From contig CAYUIE010000004.1 in assembly GCA_964444665.1 (NCBI GenBank), positions 62,001-126,000 of the forward strand: 64,000 nt of DNA, in the 5' to 3' direction. Shown in pieces: positions 44,182 to 53,721 of this stretch. Positions within the stretch are counted from its first letter, which is position 1. Each line of letters starts with the position of its first letter. The position numbers were made by a program, and so were the translations under genes. The notes beneath the pieces were generated by a model. The model had not been told where the DNA came from. It saw only the letters and a program-made list of their open reading frames with translations, and searched no databases. The stretch comes from CAYZTY01 sp964444665 (GTDB lineage: Bacteria; Planctomycetota; Phycisphaerae; Sedimentisphaerales; CAYZTY01).

Positions 44182-44865
44182 TTAGGGAGAGGGCTTTATA
44201 GATTCGGCCGATGCTTTCATATCACCGGCATATTTAAACTGAATAACAGGCTGATTCGGCGAACTATAGGCCTGAATAATTCTTTCATGCTCGTCAACAT
44301 CCCAGCAGTCGACCAAATCATCATTATGATTCGTCAGCACAGTCGTTACTTTTCCCGCGCTTCTTTTACAACGAAAATCGAAACGCCTGTAATTAACAGG
44401 TATTCGAAGCAGGTTCCATTGATAATACCACACCTTCTCGGCGTCATGCAGCACCACGACAGGCACATTTCGCTGCATAGCCATATTAGCAACCGAGCAT
44501 CTTGTCTGTGCCGCTCCGTCGCTGAAAACAAGTTCGAACGCCAGGTTCTTTTTATCGAAACATTGAAAGACCGCCCCGGCATCGGCCTGAAAAACAGGCA
44601 GCCAGTTTGGCGATTTAATCTGGGCCACCATTTTATCATACCAATCCCTGCTTTCCTGCTCAACGCTGACTACTAACTGAGCGTGTTTCGCAAAGTACAT
44701 TGTGCTGTGTCTGCCCAGTCCAAATTCAAGAACGTTTTTTATGTTGAACGTAGTAAAAATCTTCTCAAAAACGTATAAATGACTGCCGTAATTATCGAAT
44801 TCCATTTTGTCTGATATTTCCAGTTTACACGCCTTATTAGCTTCGCTTTGCCTTGTTATGACCAC
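44182..44865 (-). CDS. Class I SAM-dependent methyltransferase-like protein
   Basis: 227 residues. VFEKIFTTFNIKNVLEFGLG is a methyltransferase motif I (E-x-G-x-G), followed by AQLVVSVEQESRDWYDKM, the acidic end of strand 2, and FQADAGAVFQCF, FELVFSDGAAQTRC for the later strands. No specific subfamily is recognised. It points the opposite way to the accessory element and may mark the start of ordinary chromosome. Start choice at 44865 is not supported by a clear Shine-Dalgarno sequence. Confidence 0.65.
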   Translation of the reverse strand: MVITRQSEANKACKLEISDKMEFDNYGSHLYVFEKIFTTFNIKNVLEFGLGRHSTMYFAKHAQLVVSVEQESRDWYDKMVAQIKSPNWLPVFQADAGAVFQCFDKKNLAFELVFSDGAAQTRCSVANMAMQRNVPVVVLHDAEKVWYYQWNLLRIPVNYRRFDFRCKRSAGKVTTVLTNHNDDLVDCWDVDEHERIIQAYSSPNQPVIQFKYAGDMKASAESIKPSP

Positions 44866-44963
44866 AAATTATTAAACCGGCCTTTAGTATTTTCGGCCGT
44901 TTCGTGCAGATTTACTTAATAATACAGGATAAAATATCAAAATTTGTTCACAGATATCATCTC

Positions 44964-45025
44964 GCAGTTCATAGTTTGTGGTTAGTAGATTTTTATAAAC
45001 TCTGAACTATAAACTACGAACTATA
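44964..45025. repeat. Imperfect inverted repeat before the GH67 gene
   Basis: AGTTCATAGTTTGTGGTT (44966-44983) pairs with AACTATAAACTACGAACT (45005-45022), with one mismatch and two G-T wobbles. The T-rich sequence after it makes a terminator-like structure on the plus strand, but the stem is AT-rich; it also resembles AT-rich repeats elsewhere in the window. The rest of the 44866-45104 gap holds nothing recognised. Confidence 0.5.
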
Positions 45026-45104
45026 ATTTTTTTTATTTGTCATTTTTCCTTCTGCCTTTTAAGCTTTGAGTTTTGACAGTAGCTTTAAGGACAGGGACAA
45101 GATT

Positions 45105-47138
45105 ATGAAAATAAAAGGCGAAGACGGATACGAGCTGTGGCTGCGATATCGCAAGGTGGATGACAAAGGCAGGTTAGCGCAATACCGAAAGGCTCTCGGC
45201 AGCGCGGCGGTCCTCGGCAAGGGCGCGACAATCGATATTATCAAAAAAGAGCTGAAGCGAGCACTGCCCGCCCTGCTGGATAAACCCATATCGGTTATAA
45301 GCAAAAAGCCGAGCAGCAACGCACTGGTGGCAGCGAAAGTTGACGACCTCAAGACCCTAAACATCACCATCCCGCAGGAAAAACTTAATAAACTCGGCGA
45401 GGAAGGATTTCTCATCCGCGAGCAAAAGGCCGGCAAAAACAACTTAATTTTAATCACAGGCAAAACGGGCCCTGCCGTTCTTGCCAGCACATTTCATTTC
45501 CTCCGCCTTCTGCAAACACACCGCGACATCAGCAAGCTCGATATTACGAGCAGCCCGCGTGTTCGCAGGCGTATTCAAAGCCACTGGGACAATATCGACG
45601 GGTCAATCGAACGCGGCTACGCCGGTAAGTCAATTTGGAACTGGCAGGCGCTTCCGCAAATTATCGACGAGCGTTACCACGATTATGCGCGGGCCTGCGC
45701 GTCGCTCGGTCTAAACGGCTCCATATTAAACAACGCCAACGCACAGCCTGAAAGCCTTACGAACGAATACTTAATTAAGACCGCGGCGCTGGCCGACGTG
45801 TTTCGGCCTTACGGCATTCGCGTTTACCTGACGGCCGTCTTCACCGCGCCTATGCAGCTCGGCGGCCTTGAAACGAGTGACCCGCGAGTGAAAGCCATTG
45901 CCGAGTGGTGGAAGAAAAAAGCGGACGAGATATACAAGTTGATTCCTGATTTCGGCGGGTTTCAGATTAAGGCAAACTCGGAAGGCCAGCCCGGCCCGCA
46001 GGACTACGGCGCAAATCATGACGACGGCGCAAATATGCTCGCAGATGCGCTCGGGCCGCACGGCGGAATCGTGCTCTGGCGGGCGTTCGTTTACGACACG
46101 ACCATCGATGCGGATAGACATAAATGTGCCAATAAGGAATTTGTGCCGCTGGACGGCCGGTTCCGGCATAATGTTTTTGTGCAGGCGAAGAATGGCGCGA
46201 TTGATTTTCAGCCGAGAGAGCCGTTCCATCCGCTGTTCGGCGCGATGGAAAAGACGCCGGTCGCACCGGAGGTGCAAATCACGCAGGAATATCTCGGCCA
46301 GTCGCTTCATTTAGTTTATCTGGCCGGTATGTGGAAGGAGGTGCTCGATTCGGAAACGTACGCAAAAGGGCCCGGCTCAACGGTCACAAAGATTATCGAT
46401 GGCTCACTCTACGGCCATAAAGACTCTGCCATAGTCGGCGTAAGCAATGTCGGCTCCGACAGAAACTGGTGCGGCCATCACTTCTCGCAGGCAAACCTGT
46501 ACGCTTATGGCAGGCTCGCCTGGGATTACGAACTAAGCGCTGAGACAATCGCCGACGAATGGATTCGTATGACCTGGTCGAGCGAGCAGGACGTTTTAAA
46601 TACACTCAAGGATATTATGCTCGGCTCCTGGCAGGCCTGCATCGATTATATGACGCCGTTAGGCCTGCACCATATTATGCAGGAGGGCCATCATTACGGC
46701 CCAGACCCTGCCTTCGACGCGGCGCCTCGCGAAGACTGGAGCTGCACTTTTTACCACCGCGCCGATGCCGAGGGCCTCGGCTTTAATCGAAGCAGTACCG
46801 GCAGCAACGCCGTCGGCCAGTATCACAGCCCGCTGCGCGACGAGTTCGATAACTTAGAGACCTGTCCCGAAAAATATTTACTGTGGTTTCATCACGTCCC
46901 GTGGGGCCATCGCTTACAGTCCGGCCGAACGCTATGGGAGGAATTGCAGCATCGCTACGACGTGGGCGTCGAGTTCGTCGATAAAATGTGCGATATCTGG
47001 CAGAGCTTGAAGAACAGGATTGACCCACAGCGCCACGAGCACGTCAGCAGGCGGCTGGAAGAACAACAGAAAAACGCCCGCCTTTGGCGTGATGTGTGCA
47101 TAGGTTACTTCCGCCGGTTCGCCGAGAAGGGCTCTTAA
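45105..47138 (+). CDS. aguA: Alpha-glucuronidase, GH67 family
   Basis: Releases (4-O-methyl-)D-glucuronic acid from the non-reducing end of xylo-oligosaccharides. 677 residues from the ATG at 45105 (AAGGA about 13 nt upstream); the frame extends to a TTG at 45066, but neither form has a signal peptide, so it is probably cytoplasmic and acts on imported oligosaccharides. Starts EDGYELWLRYRKVDD. Catalytic region: FQIKANSEGQPGPQDYG holds the proposed acid Glu; FQPREPFHPLFG follows the conserved Asp; VQITQEYLGQ holds the second carboxylate. Monocistronic. Works logically after the secreted CE15 esterase. Confidence 0.92.
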   Translation: MKIKGEDGYELWLRYRKVDDKGRLAQYRKALGSAAVLGKGATIDIIKKELKRALPALLDKPISVISKKPSSNALVAAKVDDLKTLNITIPQEKLNKLGEEGFLIREQKAGKNNLILITGKTGPAVLASTFHFLRLLQTHRDISKLDITSSPRVRRRIQSHWDNIDGSIERGYAGKSIWNWQALPQIIDERYHDYARACASLGLNGSILNNANAQPESLTNEYLIKTAALADVFRPYGIRVYLTAVFTAPMQLGGLETSDPRVKAIAEWWKKKADEIYKLIPDFGGFQIKANSEGQPGPQDYGANHDDGANMLADALGPHGGIVLWRAFVYDTTIDADRHKCANKEFVPLDGRFRHNVFVQAKNGAIDFQPREPFHPLFGAMEKTPVAPEVQITQEYLGQSLHLVYLAGMWKEVLDSETYAKGPGSTVTKIIDGSLYGHKDSAIVGVSNVGSDRNWCGHHFSQANLYAYGRLAWDYELSAETIADEWIRMTWSSEQDVLNTLKDIMLGSWQACIDYMTPLGLHHIMQEGHHYGPDPAFDAAPREDWSCTFYHRADAEGLGFNRSSTGSNAVGQYHSPLRDEFDNLETCPEKYLLWFHHVPWGHRLQSGRTLWEELQHRYDVGVEFVDKMCDIWQSLKNRIDPQRHEHVSRRLEEQQKNARLWRDVCIGYFRRFAEKGS

Positions 47139-47258
47139 AAATATTCGCGTTTTTCCACTTCCTTTAGGGAAATAATAGCAAAAAACCGCCTCCCGGGCTA
47201 TTGAACATTAAGTATGCTCCACAAAAAGCCGAGATAAAAACAAAAGGAGGCCCATTCT

Positions 47259-48668
47259 ATGTCGGAAAACGGCGAAAAACCGTCACCAGGCCTGACCCGG
47301 CCGGAACGAAAGTTTAATCGCAAGCAGTATGAAATGTTAAAAAGCTGCTCGGAAAAGAAAGATTTTTCCGAGTGGAACCAATGGCGTGAGGAGCACCCCG
47401 ACGAAAAAATTCTCCTCGAAGGCGCCGAGCTTCAGGGCACCTGGCTTCAGGAGGCCAATATGCAGGGTGCAGACCTTCTGGAAGCCAATCTGCAGGGCGC
47501 CAGGATGTGCAAAATTAATTTGAAAGACGCTTACTTGTGGAAAGCAAATCTGCAGAATGCCGACCTGCCGGGGGCCAATTTGCACTATGCCGACCTTTGG
47601 GGAGCCAACCTGCAGGATGCCAATCTCTGGAAGACCAGGCTGCAGTCGGCCGATCTTGGTCAGGCCAATCTGCAGGACGCCAACCTTCAGGAGGCCGACA
47701 TACAGGGAGCCGGCCTTGCCGCTTCGAGTCTGCAGGGCGCTAACCTGTCAAGAGCCATCGTCGACGGTAAAACCCTTATTTGGGAATGTCCGGTCGACCG
47801 AGATACCAACTTCGAAGGCGTCGGCCTTGCCAGTGCCCGTATAGACCCCGGCACAAAACAGCTCCTCGAATACAACGTTAGAAGAGCAAACTGGATTCAC
47901 TGGTATAGAAAAGAGGGGATATTAAAAAAGATTTCGAAGAGATTGTTTATATATCCTTTCTGGTCGATTAGCGATTACGGCCTGTCGACAAGCCGGATAG
48001 TTAAGACATTCCTTTACCTGTCTTTTATCTTCGCGACCATCTATTTCGTCTGGGGGACATTGGATTATTACCAGTTAGGTAATCAGGAACATCCCGGACT
48101 CGTGAGCGGCCTGTTCGCAAACGCGCCGCAGGGAGAAATAACTTCACGGTTTAGCTGTTTGCTGATGGCTTACCTGCGGTCTTTCTACTACACGACTTTC
48201 AATATGACAACGCTGGGCTTCGCAGACACGCGCGCCGACATACTACAGCCGGGAATTAAGTGGTGGGCGGGGCATATTATGCTCATTACACAGGTGATTC
48301 TCGGTTATGTTCTGCTTGCCGCTCTGGTAACACGCTTTGTCGTTATTTTTGCCGCCGGCGGCCCCGCCGAGACATTCGCGAAGAGAGCATCAGAGGAAAA
48401 TCCCGAAGCCGACACAGAAGAAGAACTCCAGGAAGAGCTGATAGCACAAAAGTCTAAAGAAGAACCTGTGGCAAAAGAGCCCAAAGAAAAACACAAACAA
48501 AAACACAAACAAAAGCACAAAGTAAAAGCCGAAGAAAAGCCTGAACAAAAAGAGCCGGCAGCAGAAGAGCCCGGAAAACAAGAGCCGATAGCAGAAGAAC
48601 CCAAGCCAGAAGAGTCGGAAGAAGAAGTAGAGCAAGCCCCGCAACCACTGCAGTTCCAGGCCGAGTAA
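47259..48668 (+). CDS. Pentapeptide-repeat protein fused to a two-helix ion channel (atypical filter)
   Basis: 469 residues. Residues about 60-165 are pentapeptide repeats A(D/N)LxX (GADLLEANLQGARM and on). After a linker comes a 2-TM channel: helices SRIVKTFLYLSFIFATIYFV and MLITQVILGYVLLAALVTRF around the pore segment TTFNMTTLGFADTRADI. The filter GFAD differs from the GFG/GYG of K+ channels and from GFGD in the paralogue at 48942. A long Lys/Glu-rich tail (EKHKQKHKQKHK) follows. AAAGGAG (47243-47249) lies 9 nt before the ATG. The ion and the ligand of the pentapeptide helix are unknown. Confidence 0.85.
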   Translation: MSENGEKPSPGLTRPERKFNRKQYEMLKSCSEKKDFSEWNQWREEHPDEKILLEGAELQGTWLQEANMQGADLLEANLQGARMCKINLKDAYLWKANLQNADLPGANLHYADLWGANLQDANLWKTRLQSADLGQANLQDANLQEADIQGAGLAASSLQGANLSRAIVDGKTLIWECPVDRDTNFEGVGLASARIDPGTKQLLEYNVRRANWIHWYRKEGILKKISKRLFIYPFWSISDYGLSTSRIVKTFLYLSFIFATIYFVWGTLDYYQLGNQEHPGLVSGLFANAPQGEITSRFSCLLMAYLRSFYYTTFNMTTLGFADTRADILQPGIKWWAGHIMLITQVILGYVLLAALVTRFVVIFAAGGPAETFAKRASEENPEADTEEELQEELIAQKSKEEPVAKEPKEKHKQKHKQKHKVKAEEKPEQKEPAAEEPGKQEPIAEEPKPEESEEEVEQAPQPLQFQAE

Positions 48669-48811
48669 AAAAATCCAGCCGATTCACAGAGTAATTTAGA
48701 ATCGCCGCAAATATTCTTTCAATTTACCATTCAAAGAATAACTCCAAAAAATGTTGCCTACTCGGTCGTTACGCATTAAGCTGAATGTGCGCTTTCCGGC
48801 CGGATTAACGA

Positions 48812-48873
48812 ATGTCATTGCGAGTAGGTTAAGCTTGTCGAAGCCGACGAAGCAATCTAAAATGTAACGATTG
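48812..48873. repeat. GTCATTGCGAG-type dispersed repeat, second copy
   Basis: ATGTCATTGCGAG ... CGAAGCAATCTAAAATGT-like sequence, the same words as inside 38511-38615 but with a different spacer containing AAGCTTGTCGAAGC. It lies in the 273-bp gap between the two channel paralogues; nothing else is recognised there. Confidence 0.7.
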
Positions 48874-48941
48874 ATAGCCCTAAGGGATGACAATTTGCTA
48901 AATCAACTCGACAGTATTAAAAGCAAAAGGAGATTGCCGCC

Positions 48942-50084
48942 ATAGCAGAGAACGGCCAAAAACCAGATTCCGAGCGGGAAAAAGCGAAACGCAAATTCAG
49001 TCAGGAACAGTATGATTTGCTCAAGCGCTGCTCGGACAAGAAAGATTTGACCGAATGGAACCAATGGCGCGAGGCACATCCTGACGAAAAAATTCTACTT
49101 GAAGGTGCCGAACTTCAAAACGTCTGGCTTAAGAAAGCCAATCTGCAGTATATCTACTTTAAGAAAGCTAAACTGCAACATGCCAACCTTAGGGAGACTA
49201 ATCTGAATGGGGCCAACCTTTTCAAAGCATATTTACAGAAAGCCTACTGTTATAAGTCCAATCTGCAATTTACCGACCTTTGGTTAGCCAATCTGCGGGG
49301 TGCATACCTTATAGATTCCAATCTGAAAGGTTCCAGACTTTGGCAAGCCAATCTGCAAGGTGCTAAACTTCAGAAAGCAGATCTACAGCATGCCGACTTT
49401 TCTGACGCTAAACTACAGGGCGCAAATTTCTGGATGGCTATTGTTGACGGCAAAACAATAATTTGGAAATGTTCAGTTGACTGCGATACAGATTTTGAGG
49501 GTGTTGGTCTGGCAAACGCATGCATAGACCCCGGGACAAAACAGCTTCTGGATTATAATATAAGAAGAGATAACTGGAAGAATTGGTACAGGAAACATCG
49601 GTCGCTTAAATGGCCGGTCCGATGGTTCTGGCAATTAAGTGACTATGGCCTTAGTACCTGGCGTGTTATTATCTGGTTTTTTGCTCTCGCGTTTTTCTTC
49701 GCGGTGATTTATGCTAACCTGGCTTACTTCTTACCACCCGGTGTTGTTAAAGACCTTCACACAGTAGCGCCACAGATTACCGAGCAGACCTCCTGGCTGG
49801 ACTGCGTCGATTATGGCCTTGAGGTATTCTTTCGGCCGATTTATTTTTCTGTAGTTACGATGACTACGCTCGGCTTCGGGGATATGTACGCAAGAAAGGG
49901 TAGCTGGCTCGGCCACGTCTTATTAACCGTGCAGGTAATTCTCGGTTACGTCTTACTTGCCGCTTTGGTAACGCGCTTTGCCATTCTCTTTGCCGCCGGC
50001 GGACCCGCAGGCACATTCGCCAAACGTGAAAAAGAAGAAACAACAAAAGATAATAACATTGCGAGTAAAGAAGAAAAGAAATAA
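48942..50084 (+). CDS. Pentapeptide-repeat/ion-channel fusion with ATA in the start position
   Basis: 380 residues. Aligned with its paralogue at 47259, the start position holds ATA: AAAGGAG (48926-48932), 9-nt spacer, ATA, then AENGQKPDSE, where the paralogue has the same spacing to ATG and SENGEKPSPG. No ATG, GTG or TTG occurs in frame before a TTG at 49017, which would delete 25 residues. Pentapeptide repeats span about residues 55-160; the channel has WRVIIWFFALAFFFAVIYA, filter TMTTLGFGDMYA, and VILGYVLLAALVTRFAILFA. The long charged tail of the paralogue is missing. Confidence 0.75.
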   Translation: MAENGQKPDSEREKAKRKFSQEQYDLLKRCSDKKDLTEWNQWREAHPDEKILLEGAELQNVWLKKANLQYIYFKKAKLQHANLRETNLNGANLFKAYLQKAYCYKSNLQFTDLWLANLRGAYLIDSNLKGSRLWQANLQGAKLQKADLQHADFSDAKLQGANFWMAIVDGKTIIWKCSVDCDTDFEGVGLANACIDPGTKQLLDYNIRRDNWKNWYRKHRSLKWPVRWFWQLSDYGLSTWRVIIWFFALAFFFAVIYANLAYFLPPGVVKDLHTVAPQITEQTSWLDCVDYGLEVFFRPIYFSVVTMTTLGFGDMYARKGSWLGHVLLTVQVILGYVLLAALVTRFAILFAAGGPAGTFAKREKEETTKDNNIASKEEKK

Positions 50085-50110
50085 GGCGGCAGGCTGAATT
50101 GAAATTACTC

Positions 50111-51319
50111 TTACAGGCCGGTGAGCCAGTCCTGCACAAATACCGACATATCCTTCTCGTCGATAATCCCGTCGTTTGGCTCAGAGATGTCGCATGCAGG
50201 ATTCCACGCAGGCTGGTTCGGCTCACTCAGCCACGCCGCCGCAAGTACGGAGAAATCAGTCATTGTAATTCCATACGGACAGGCGAAATCATCCCGTTGT
50301 ATTGCCCATGCCAGCCGGGGATAGTTTGTGCCTTCACATATATCCCATATATCGTCGGTTCCGTTTGTGCTTTCACCTATGAAGTCCCAGCCTGCGTCGG
50401 TAAAAGTCGACATTTGCTGCATATCTTCGGTCGGCAGACCCACTACATTCGGGTCGTCCCGATTCGAGATACCCGGCAGAGACGGATTAAATGTGTTGTC
50501 CCAGAAACATTTATCATAGACACCGACATCCCAGTGCCTCCCAATAAATGCCCCCACATCTAAATTTCCTGAGACGCTTCCCGCCGAATAACAATGGCTA
50601 ACAGAACTAACGCCGCTGCACAGGCCCATCAGACCTCCAACATATTGTACACCTGTAACCGTACTGAGTGAATAGAGGTTTGACGCCTGTGTAGAGGCGA
50701 TACTCGAAACAAGACCACCTGTAAAATTACCTTTTCCTGAGACTATTGTCTCAGTGCTGCAATCGGTAAGTTCTGCATTAGAAATCCGGCCGATAAGGCC
50801 GCCCACCGAATGGTCGCCCGATACAAATCCGCCTTTGACTCTGCATCTGATAACCGCACCTGAATCCATACAAGCAATCAAAGCACCTACATTGTTTCCC
50901 CATCCCGCATCAAGACTGGGATTTATTAGCTGAACGTTTTTAATTACTGCATTGGGGTCATCAACGTATCCAAAAAGGCCGGCATCGTCTTTGCAGTATG
51001 CCTGATAGGTAAAATTGTAAATTGTATGGCCGTCGCCGTCGAAAACACCGGTGAAGGCAACTGATAGGTCGCCAATTATGTTGAAATCCGTCCCGGCAAA
51101 TGCGCTCATATCCACGTCGGACTGGAGTCTGAAATGCGCGTCCCAATAATTCGGGTCAAGCCCGATAGCCCGTATGTCATTGGCGTCAAAGAGCTGATAG
51201 GGGTCTACCTCGGTGCCGCTGCCCGCCCAGGGCTGCGCGAAAACCGGCAAAACCAGAACGAACTGGCAGACACATACCGCCAATATAAACCGACAAATAT
51301 TATCCTTTATAAGATTTAT
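50111..51319 (-). CDS. Secreted GLUG-motif protein with dockerin-like tail
   Basis: 402 residues if it begins at ATA 51319, as alignment with its paralogue suggests (INLIKDNICRFILAVCVCQF versus INQIKDMFYWFLTAVCVCQF); the first standard codon is TTG at 51283, inside the signal peptide. A GLUG-repeat region follows (VGGLIGRIS, FTGGLVSS, YVGGLMGLCSG). The tail has a dockerin-like pair of calcium-loop segments (MTDFSVLAAAWLSE, then DGIIDEKDMSVFVQDWL). Such proteins are secreted and may be assembled or anchored through the tail. No catalytic domain is seen. Confidence 0.75.
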   Translation of the reverse strand: MNLIKDNICRFILAVCVCQFVLVLPVFAQPWAGSGTEVDPYQLFDANDIRAIGLDPNYWDAHFRLQSDVDMSAFAGTDFNIIGDLSVAFTGVFDGDGHTIYNFTYQAYCKDDAGLFGYVDDPNAVIKNVQLINPSLDAGWGNNVGALIACMDSGAVIRCRVKGGFVSGDHSVGGLIGRISNAELTDCSTETIVSGKGNFTGGLVSSIASTQASNLYSLSTVTGVQYVGGLMGLCSGVSSVSHCYSAGSVSGNLDVGAFIGRHWDVGVYDKCFWDNTFNPSLPGISNRDDPNVVGLPTEDMQQMSTFTDAGWDFIGESTNGTDDIWDICEGTNYPRLAWAIQRDDFACPYGITMTDFSVLAAAWLSEPNQPAWNPACDISEPNDGIIDEKDMSVFVQDWLTGL

Positions 51320-51648
51320 TTCCTCCTCCCGTGATCCTTGGGTCAGTAACTGAAGATTTCCAGGTATTCAATTTTAAGCCTTTGTTGGCCGTTTGGCAAG
51401 TAAAATCTGCGTGATATGACGGTACTAAAAGAAAAAGTGCCAAACGTCTCCGAATGGAAAGGCAGGCCCACCAGAGAGGATATCAGATGCAATGGCAAAA
51501 TACCGCCTGGGCGCTGCTGCAACATATCGATTTTGTCAGAGAAAACAAAGAAATAGTCACAGGCAGAGGCGTGAAGTTCTCAAGAGAGAAAGTGTCTAAA
51601 TACTCTAACTGACCGTTAATTCGAAACAAGTCGGCTTTAATTTAGTAT
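51320..51648. other. Intergenic gap with one doubtful small reading frame
   Basis: Between two minus-strand GLUG genes. A plus-strand frame at 51454-51612 would encode 52 residues (ERQAHQRGYQMQWQNTAWAL ...), with no good Shine-Dalgarno sequence; it could be a gene fragment but I do not recognise it. Nothing else is seen. Confidence 0.35.
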
Positions 51649-53721
51649 TTATTCCAGCCAGGGCTTTTCGCAATTCGCGTCATTCGGTTCGATGCATCGC
51701 AACCAGTTATTACTTAAATATGCAAAGTCCTTGAAGTTTACATAACAATCGGCGTTATAATCTCCGGGAAGATTCCAGCCATACTTGAAAATCCCCTCGC
51801 AGTTTCCCACCGGCACCCACGACTCCGTGGCCAATCCTTGCTGGTAGTGTGCGATTACGCGGTCTACCGGCAGAACTTTCGAGTAAATTGCAAACTCGTC
51901 AAACGCGCCGTAGAAGTCATTGTATATGTTGTCGGAATTACCACCGGCTCCAATCAGGAACTCCCGAAACTCAGGTCCCAATATACCGGTGATATTAGGG
52001 TCGATAGGATCGTACAACCTGCTGCTAAGCAGTGCTCCATCAAGATAGAACTCTACTACAAGCGGCGGGTCGGTGTTCGGGTCGTGTCCATCAGTGTCGT
52101 TCGTATCAATGGTCATAACCGCGTGGTGCCACTGGTAATCAGCAGGACCGGTGTTATGGTTAGGATCTGCATTGGGGTCCCAACCTGGATGGAACGGCCA
52201 CATATAATTACTGTATTGTTCTGGCGAACTCGTGTCGATTCCGGCACCGATACCATACTGGCTGGCCGTGAAATACGCTCGTGCAGCTTCAAAGCTACCG
52301 GTACCGTTGCAGTTTGAGAACAAACGAGGATAGTCCAAATTCCAGCCCGTACCGGCATCATAGTAGTGGGAACCATACCCTGACCTGAACCATAGCTCGA
52401 TAGTCATATCACCAGGTGTCAAGGCATAATCGTGGGAAAAGTCCGGTTCGCCTTGCTCGTAGTTCGGGCTTGTGATTAAGATAGCACTGGATGCCTGATT
52501 TTCAAGGAATACACCTTTTCTGACTTTACCGGAGTCAGAACGTGGCGGTACGGCAGCGCCGATATACTTGGCCTGCAGATTTGTATAACTACCGTAGTTG
52601 ACGACGTTGACATCGTGGCCGATGTCATCTTCCTCGAACCTGAACCATATCAAGGGGGCATCCGCGGCGATTTCGACGTCATAGTAATAGCCGCCCGGAA
52701 CAAATTCCCACTCGAGCCTGGGATAGTGTAAATTTTCAACGATATTCCATATATCATCAGTGCCGTTTATGCTCTCGCCGACGAAGTCCCAACCAGCGTC
52801 GGTAAAAGTAGCCATCTGCTTCATATCTTCAGTTGAAATGCCCGTAACATTCGGGTCGTAGCGATTTGAGATACCCGGTAGAGACGGATTAAAAGTGTTA
52901 TCCCAGAAACAGTTGTCATAGACACCAACATCCCAGTGTCGCCCAACAAATGCTCCTACACTATTATCTCCCGTGACACTCCCCGCCGAATAACAATGCG
53001 TAACGGTACTTTTACCGCTGCAAAGGCCAAACAGGCCTCCGACATAATCATCACCTGTAACTGTGCAGTGAGAATAGAGGTTGTTTGCATCTACTGATGT
53101 GATGCTCGAAGCAAGGCCGCCGGTAAAAAACGCCTTTCCTGTAACTACTGTCTCGGCGCTGCAATCGGTAAGTTCTGCCTTAGAAATCCGGCCGATAAGG
53201 CCGCCCACTGAATGATCACCCAATACAAATCCGCCTTTAACCGAGCATCTGATAATCGTCCCCGCCTCCATGTTGGCAACTAATGCACCGACGTTATTTC
53301 CCCATCCCGCATCGAAGCTCGGATTTAGAAGCTGAACGTCTTTAATCATCGCATCGGGATGGTTAACGCGACCAAAAAAGCCTGCGTTATCTTTGGAGTA
53401 TGCCTCATAGGTAAAGTTGTGAATTTTATGGCCGTTGCCGTCGAACACACCGGTAAATGCAGTTGAAAAGTCGCCGATTATATCGAAATCCATCCCCGTG
53501 ACCTCGCCCATATCCACGTCAGCCTGGAGTCTGAAATGCGCATCCCAGAAATTTGGGTCAAGCCCTATAGCTTGTATGTCATTGACATCAAAAAGCTGAT
53601 AGGGATCGCCCTCGGTACCACTTCCCACCCAAGGCTGCGCGAAAACCGGCAAAACCAGCACGAACTGGCAGACACATACCGCAGTTAAAAACCAATAAAA
53701 CATATCCTTTATCTGATTTAT
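51649..53721 (-). CDS. Secreted GLUG-LamG protein with dockerin-like tail
   Basis: 690 residues if it starts at ATA 53721, which is 5 nt after a perfect AGGAGG (53732-53727). The in-frame GTG at 53727 overlaps that Shine-Dalgarno sequence, and the ATG at 53703 is 23 nt from it, so both are less likely. Signal peptide, then GLUG region almost identical to that of the gene at 50111 (VGGLIGRISKAELTDCSAET). Residues about 370-635 add a LamG-like domain (GDMTIELWFRSGYG, WHHAVMTIDTND, VEFYLDGALLSS). It ends with a half dockerin (GDYNADCYVNFKDFAYLSN). Confidence 0.8.
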   Translation of the reverse strand: MNQIKDMFYWFLTAVCVCQFVLVLPVFAQPWVGSGTEGDPYQLFDVNDIQAIGLDPNFWDAHFRLQADVDMGEVTGMDFDIIGDFSTAFTGVFDGNGHKIHNFTYEAYSKDNAGFFGRVNHPDAMIKDVQLLNPSFDAGWGNNVGALVANMEAGTIIRCSVKGGFVLGDHSVGGLIGRISKAELTDCSAETVVTGKAFFTGGLASSITSVDANNLYSHCTVTGDDYVGGLFGLCSGKSTVTHCYSAGSVTGDNSVGAFVGRHWDVGVYDNCFWDNTFNPSLPGISNRYDPNVTGISTEDMKQMATFTDAGWDFVGESINGTDDIWNIVENLHYPRLEWEFVPGGYYYDVEIAADAPLIWFRFEEDDIGHDVNVVNYGSYTNLQAKYIGAAVPPRSDSGKVRKGVFLENQASSAILITSPNYEQGEPDFSHDYALTPGDMTIELWFRSGYGSHYYDAGTGWNLDYPRLFSNCNGTGSFEAARAYFTASQYGIGAGIDTSSPEQYSNYMWPFHPGWDPNADPNHNTGPADYQWHHAVMTIDTNDTDGHDPNTDPPLVVEFYLDGALLSSRLYDPIDPNITGILGPEFREFLIGAGGNSDNIYNDFYGAFDEFAIYSKVLPVDRVIAHYQQGLATESWVPVGNCEGIFKYGWNLPGDYNADCYVNFKDFAYLSNNWLRCIEPNDANCEKPWLE

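Noticed and set aside
47259..48668. Pentapeptide protein as a quinolone-resistance Qnr homologue
   Set aside because: The repeats are fused to an ion channel, and the stretch is shorter than in Qnr proteins.
51454..51612. Possible 52-residue protein on the plus strand between the GLUG genes
   Set aside because: No good ribosome-binding sequence and no family recognised; kept only as a remark on the gap.
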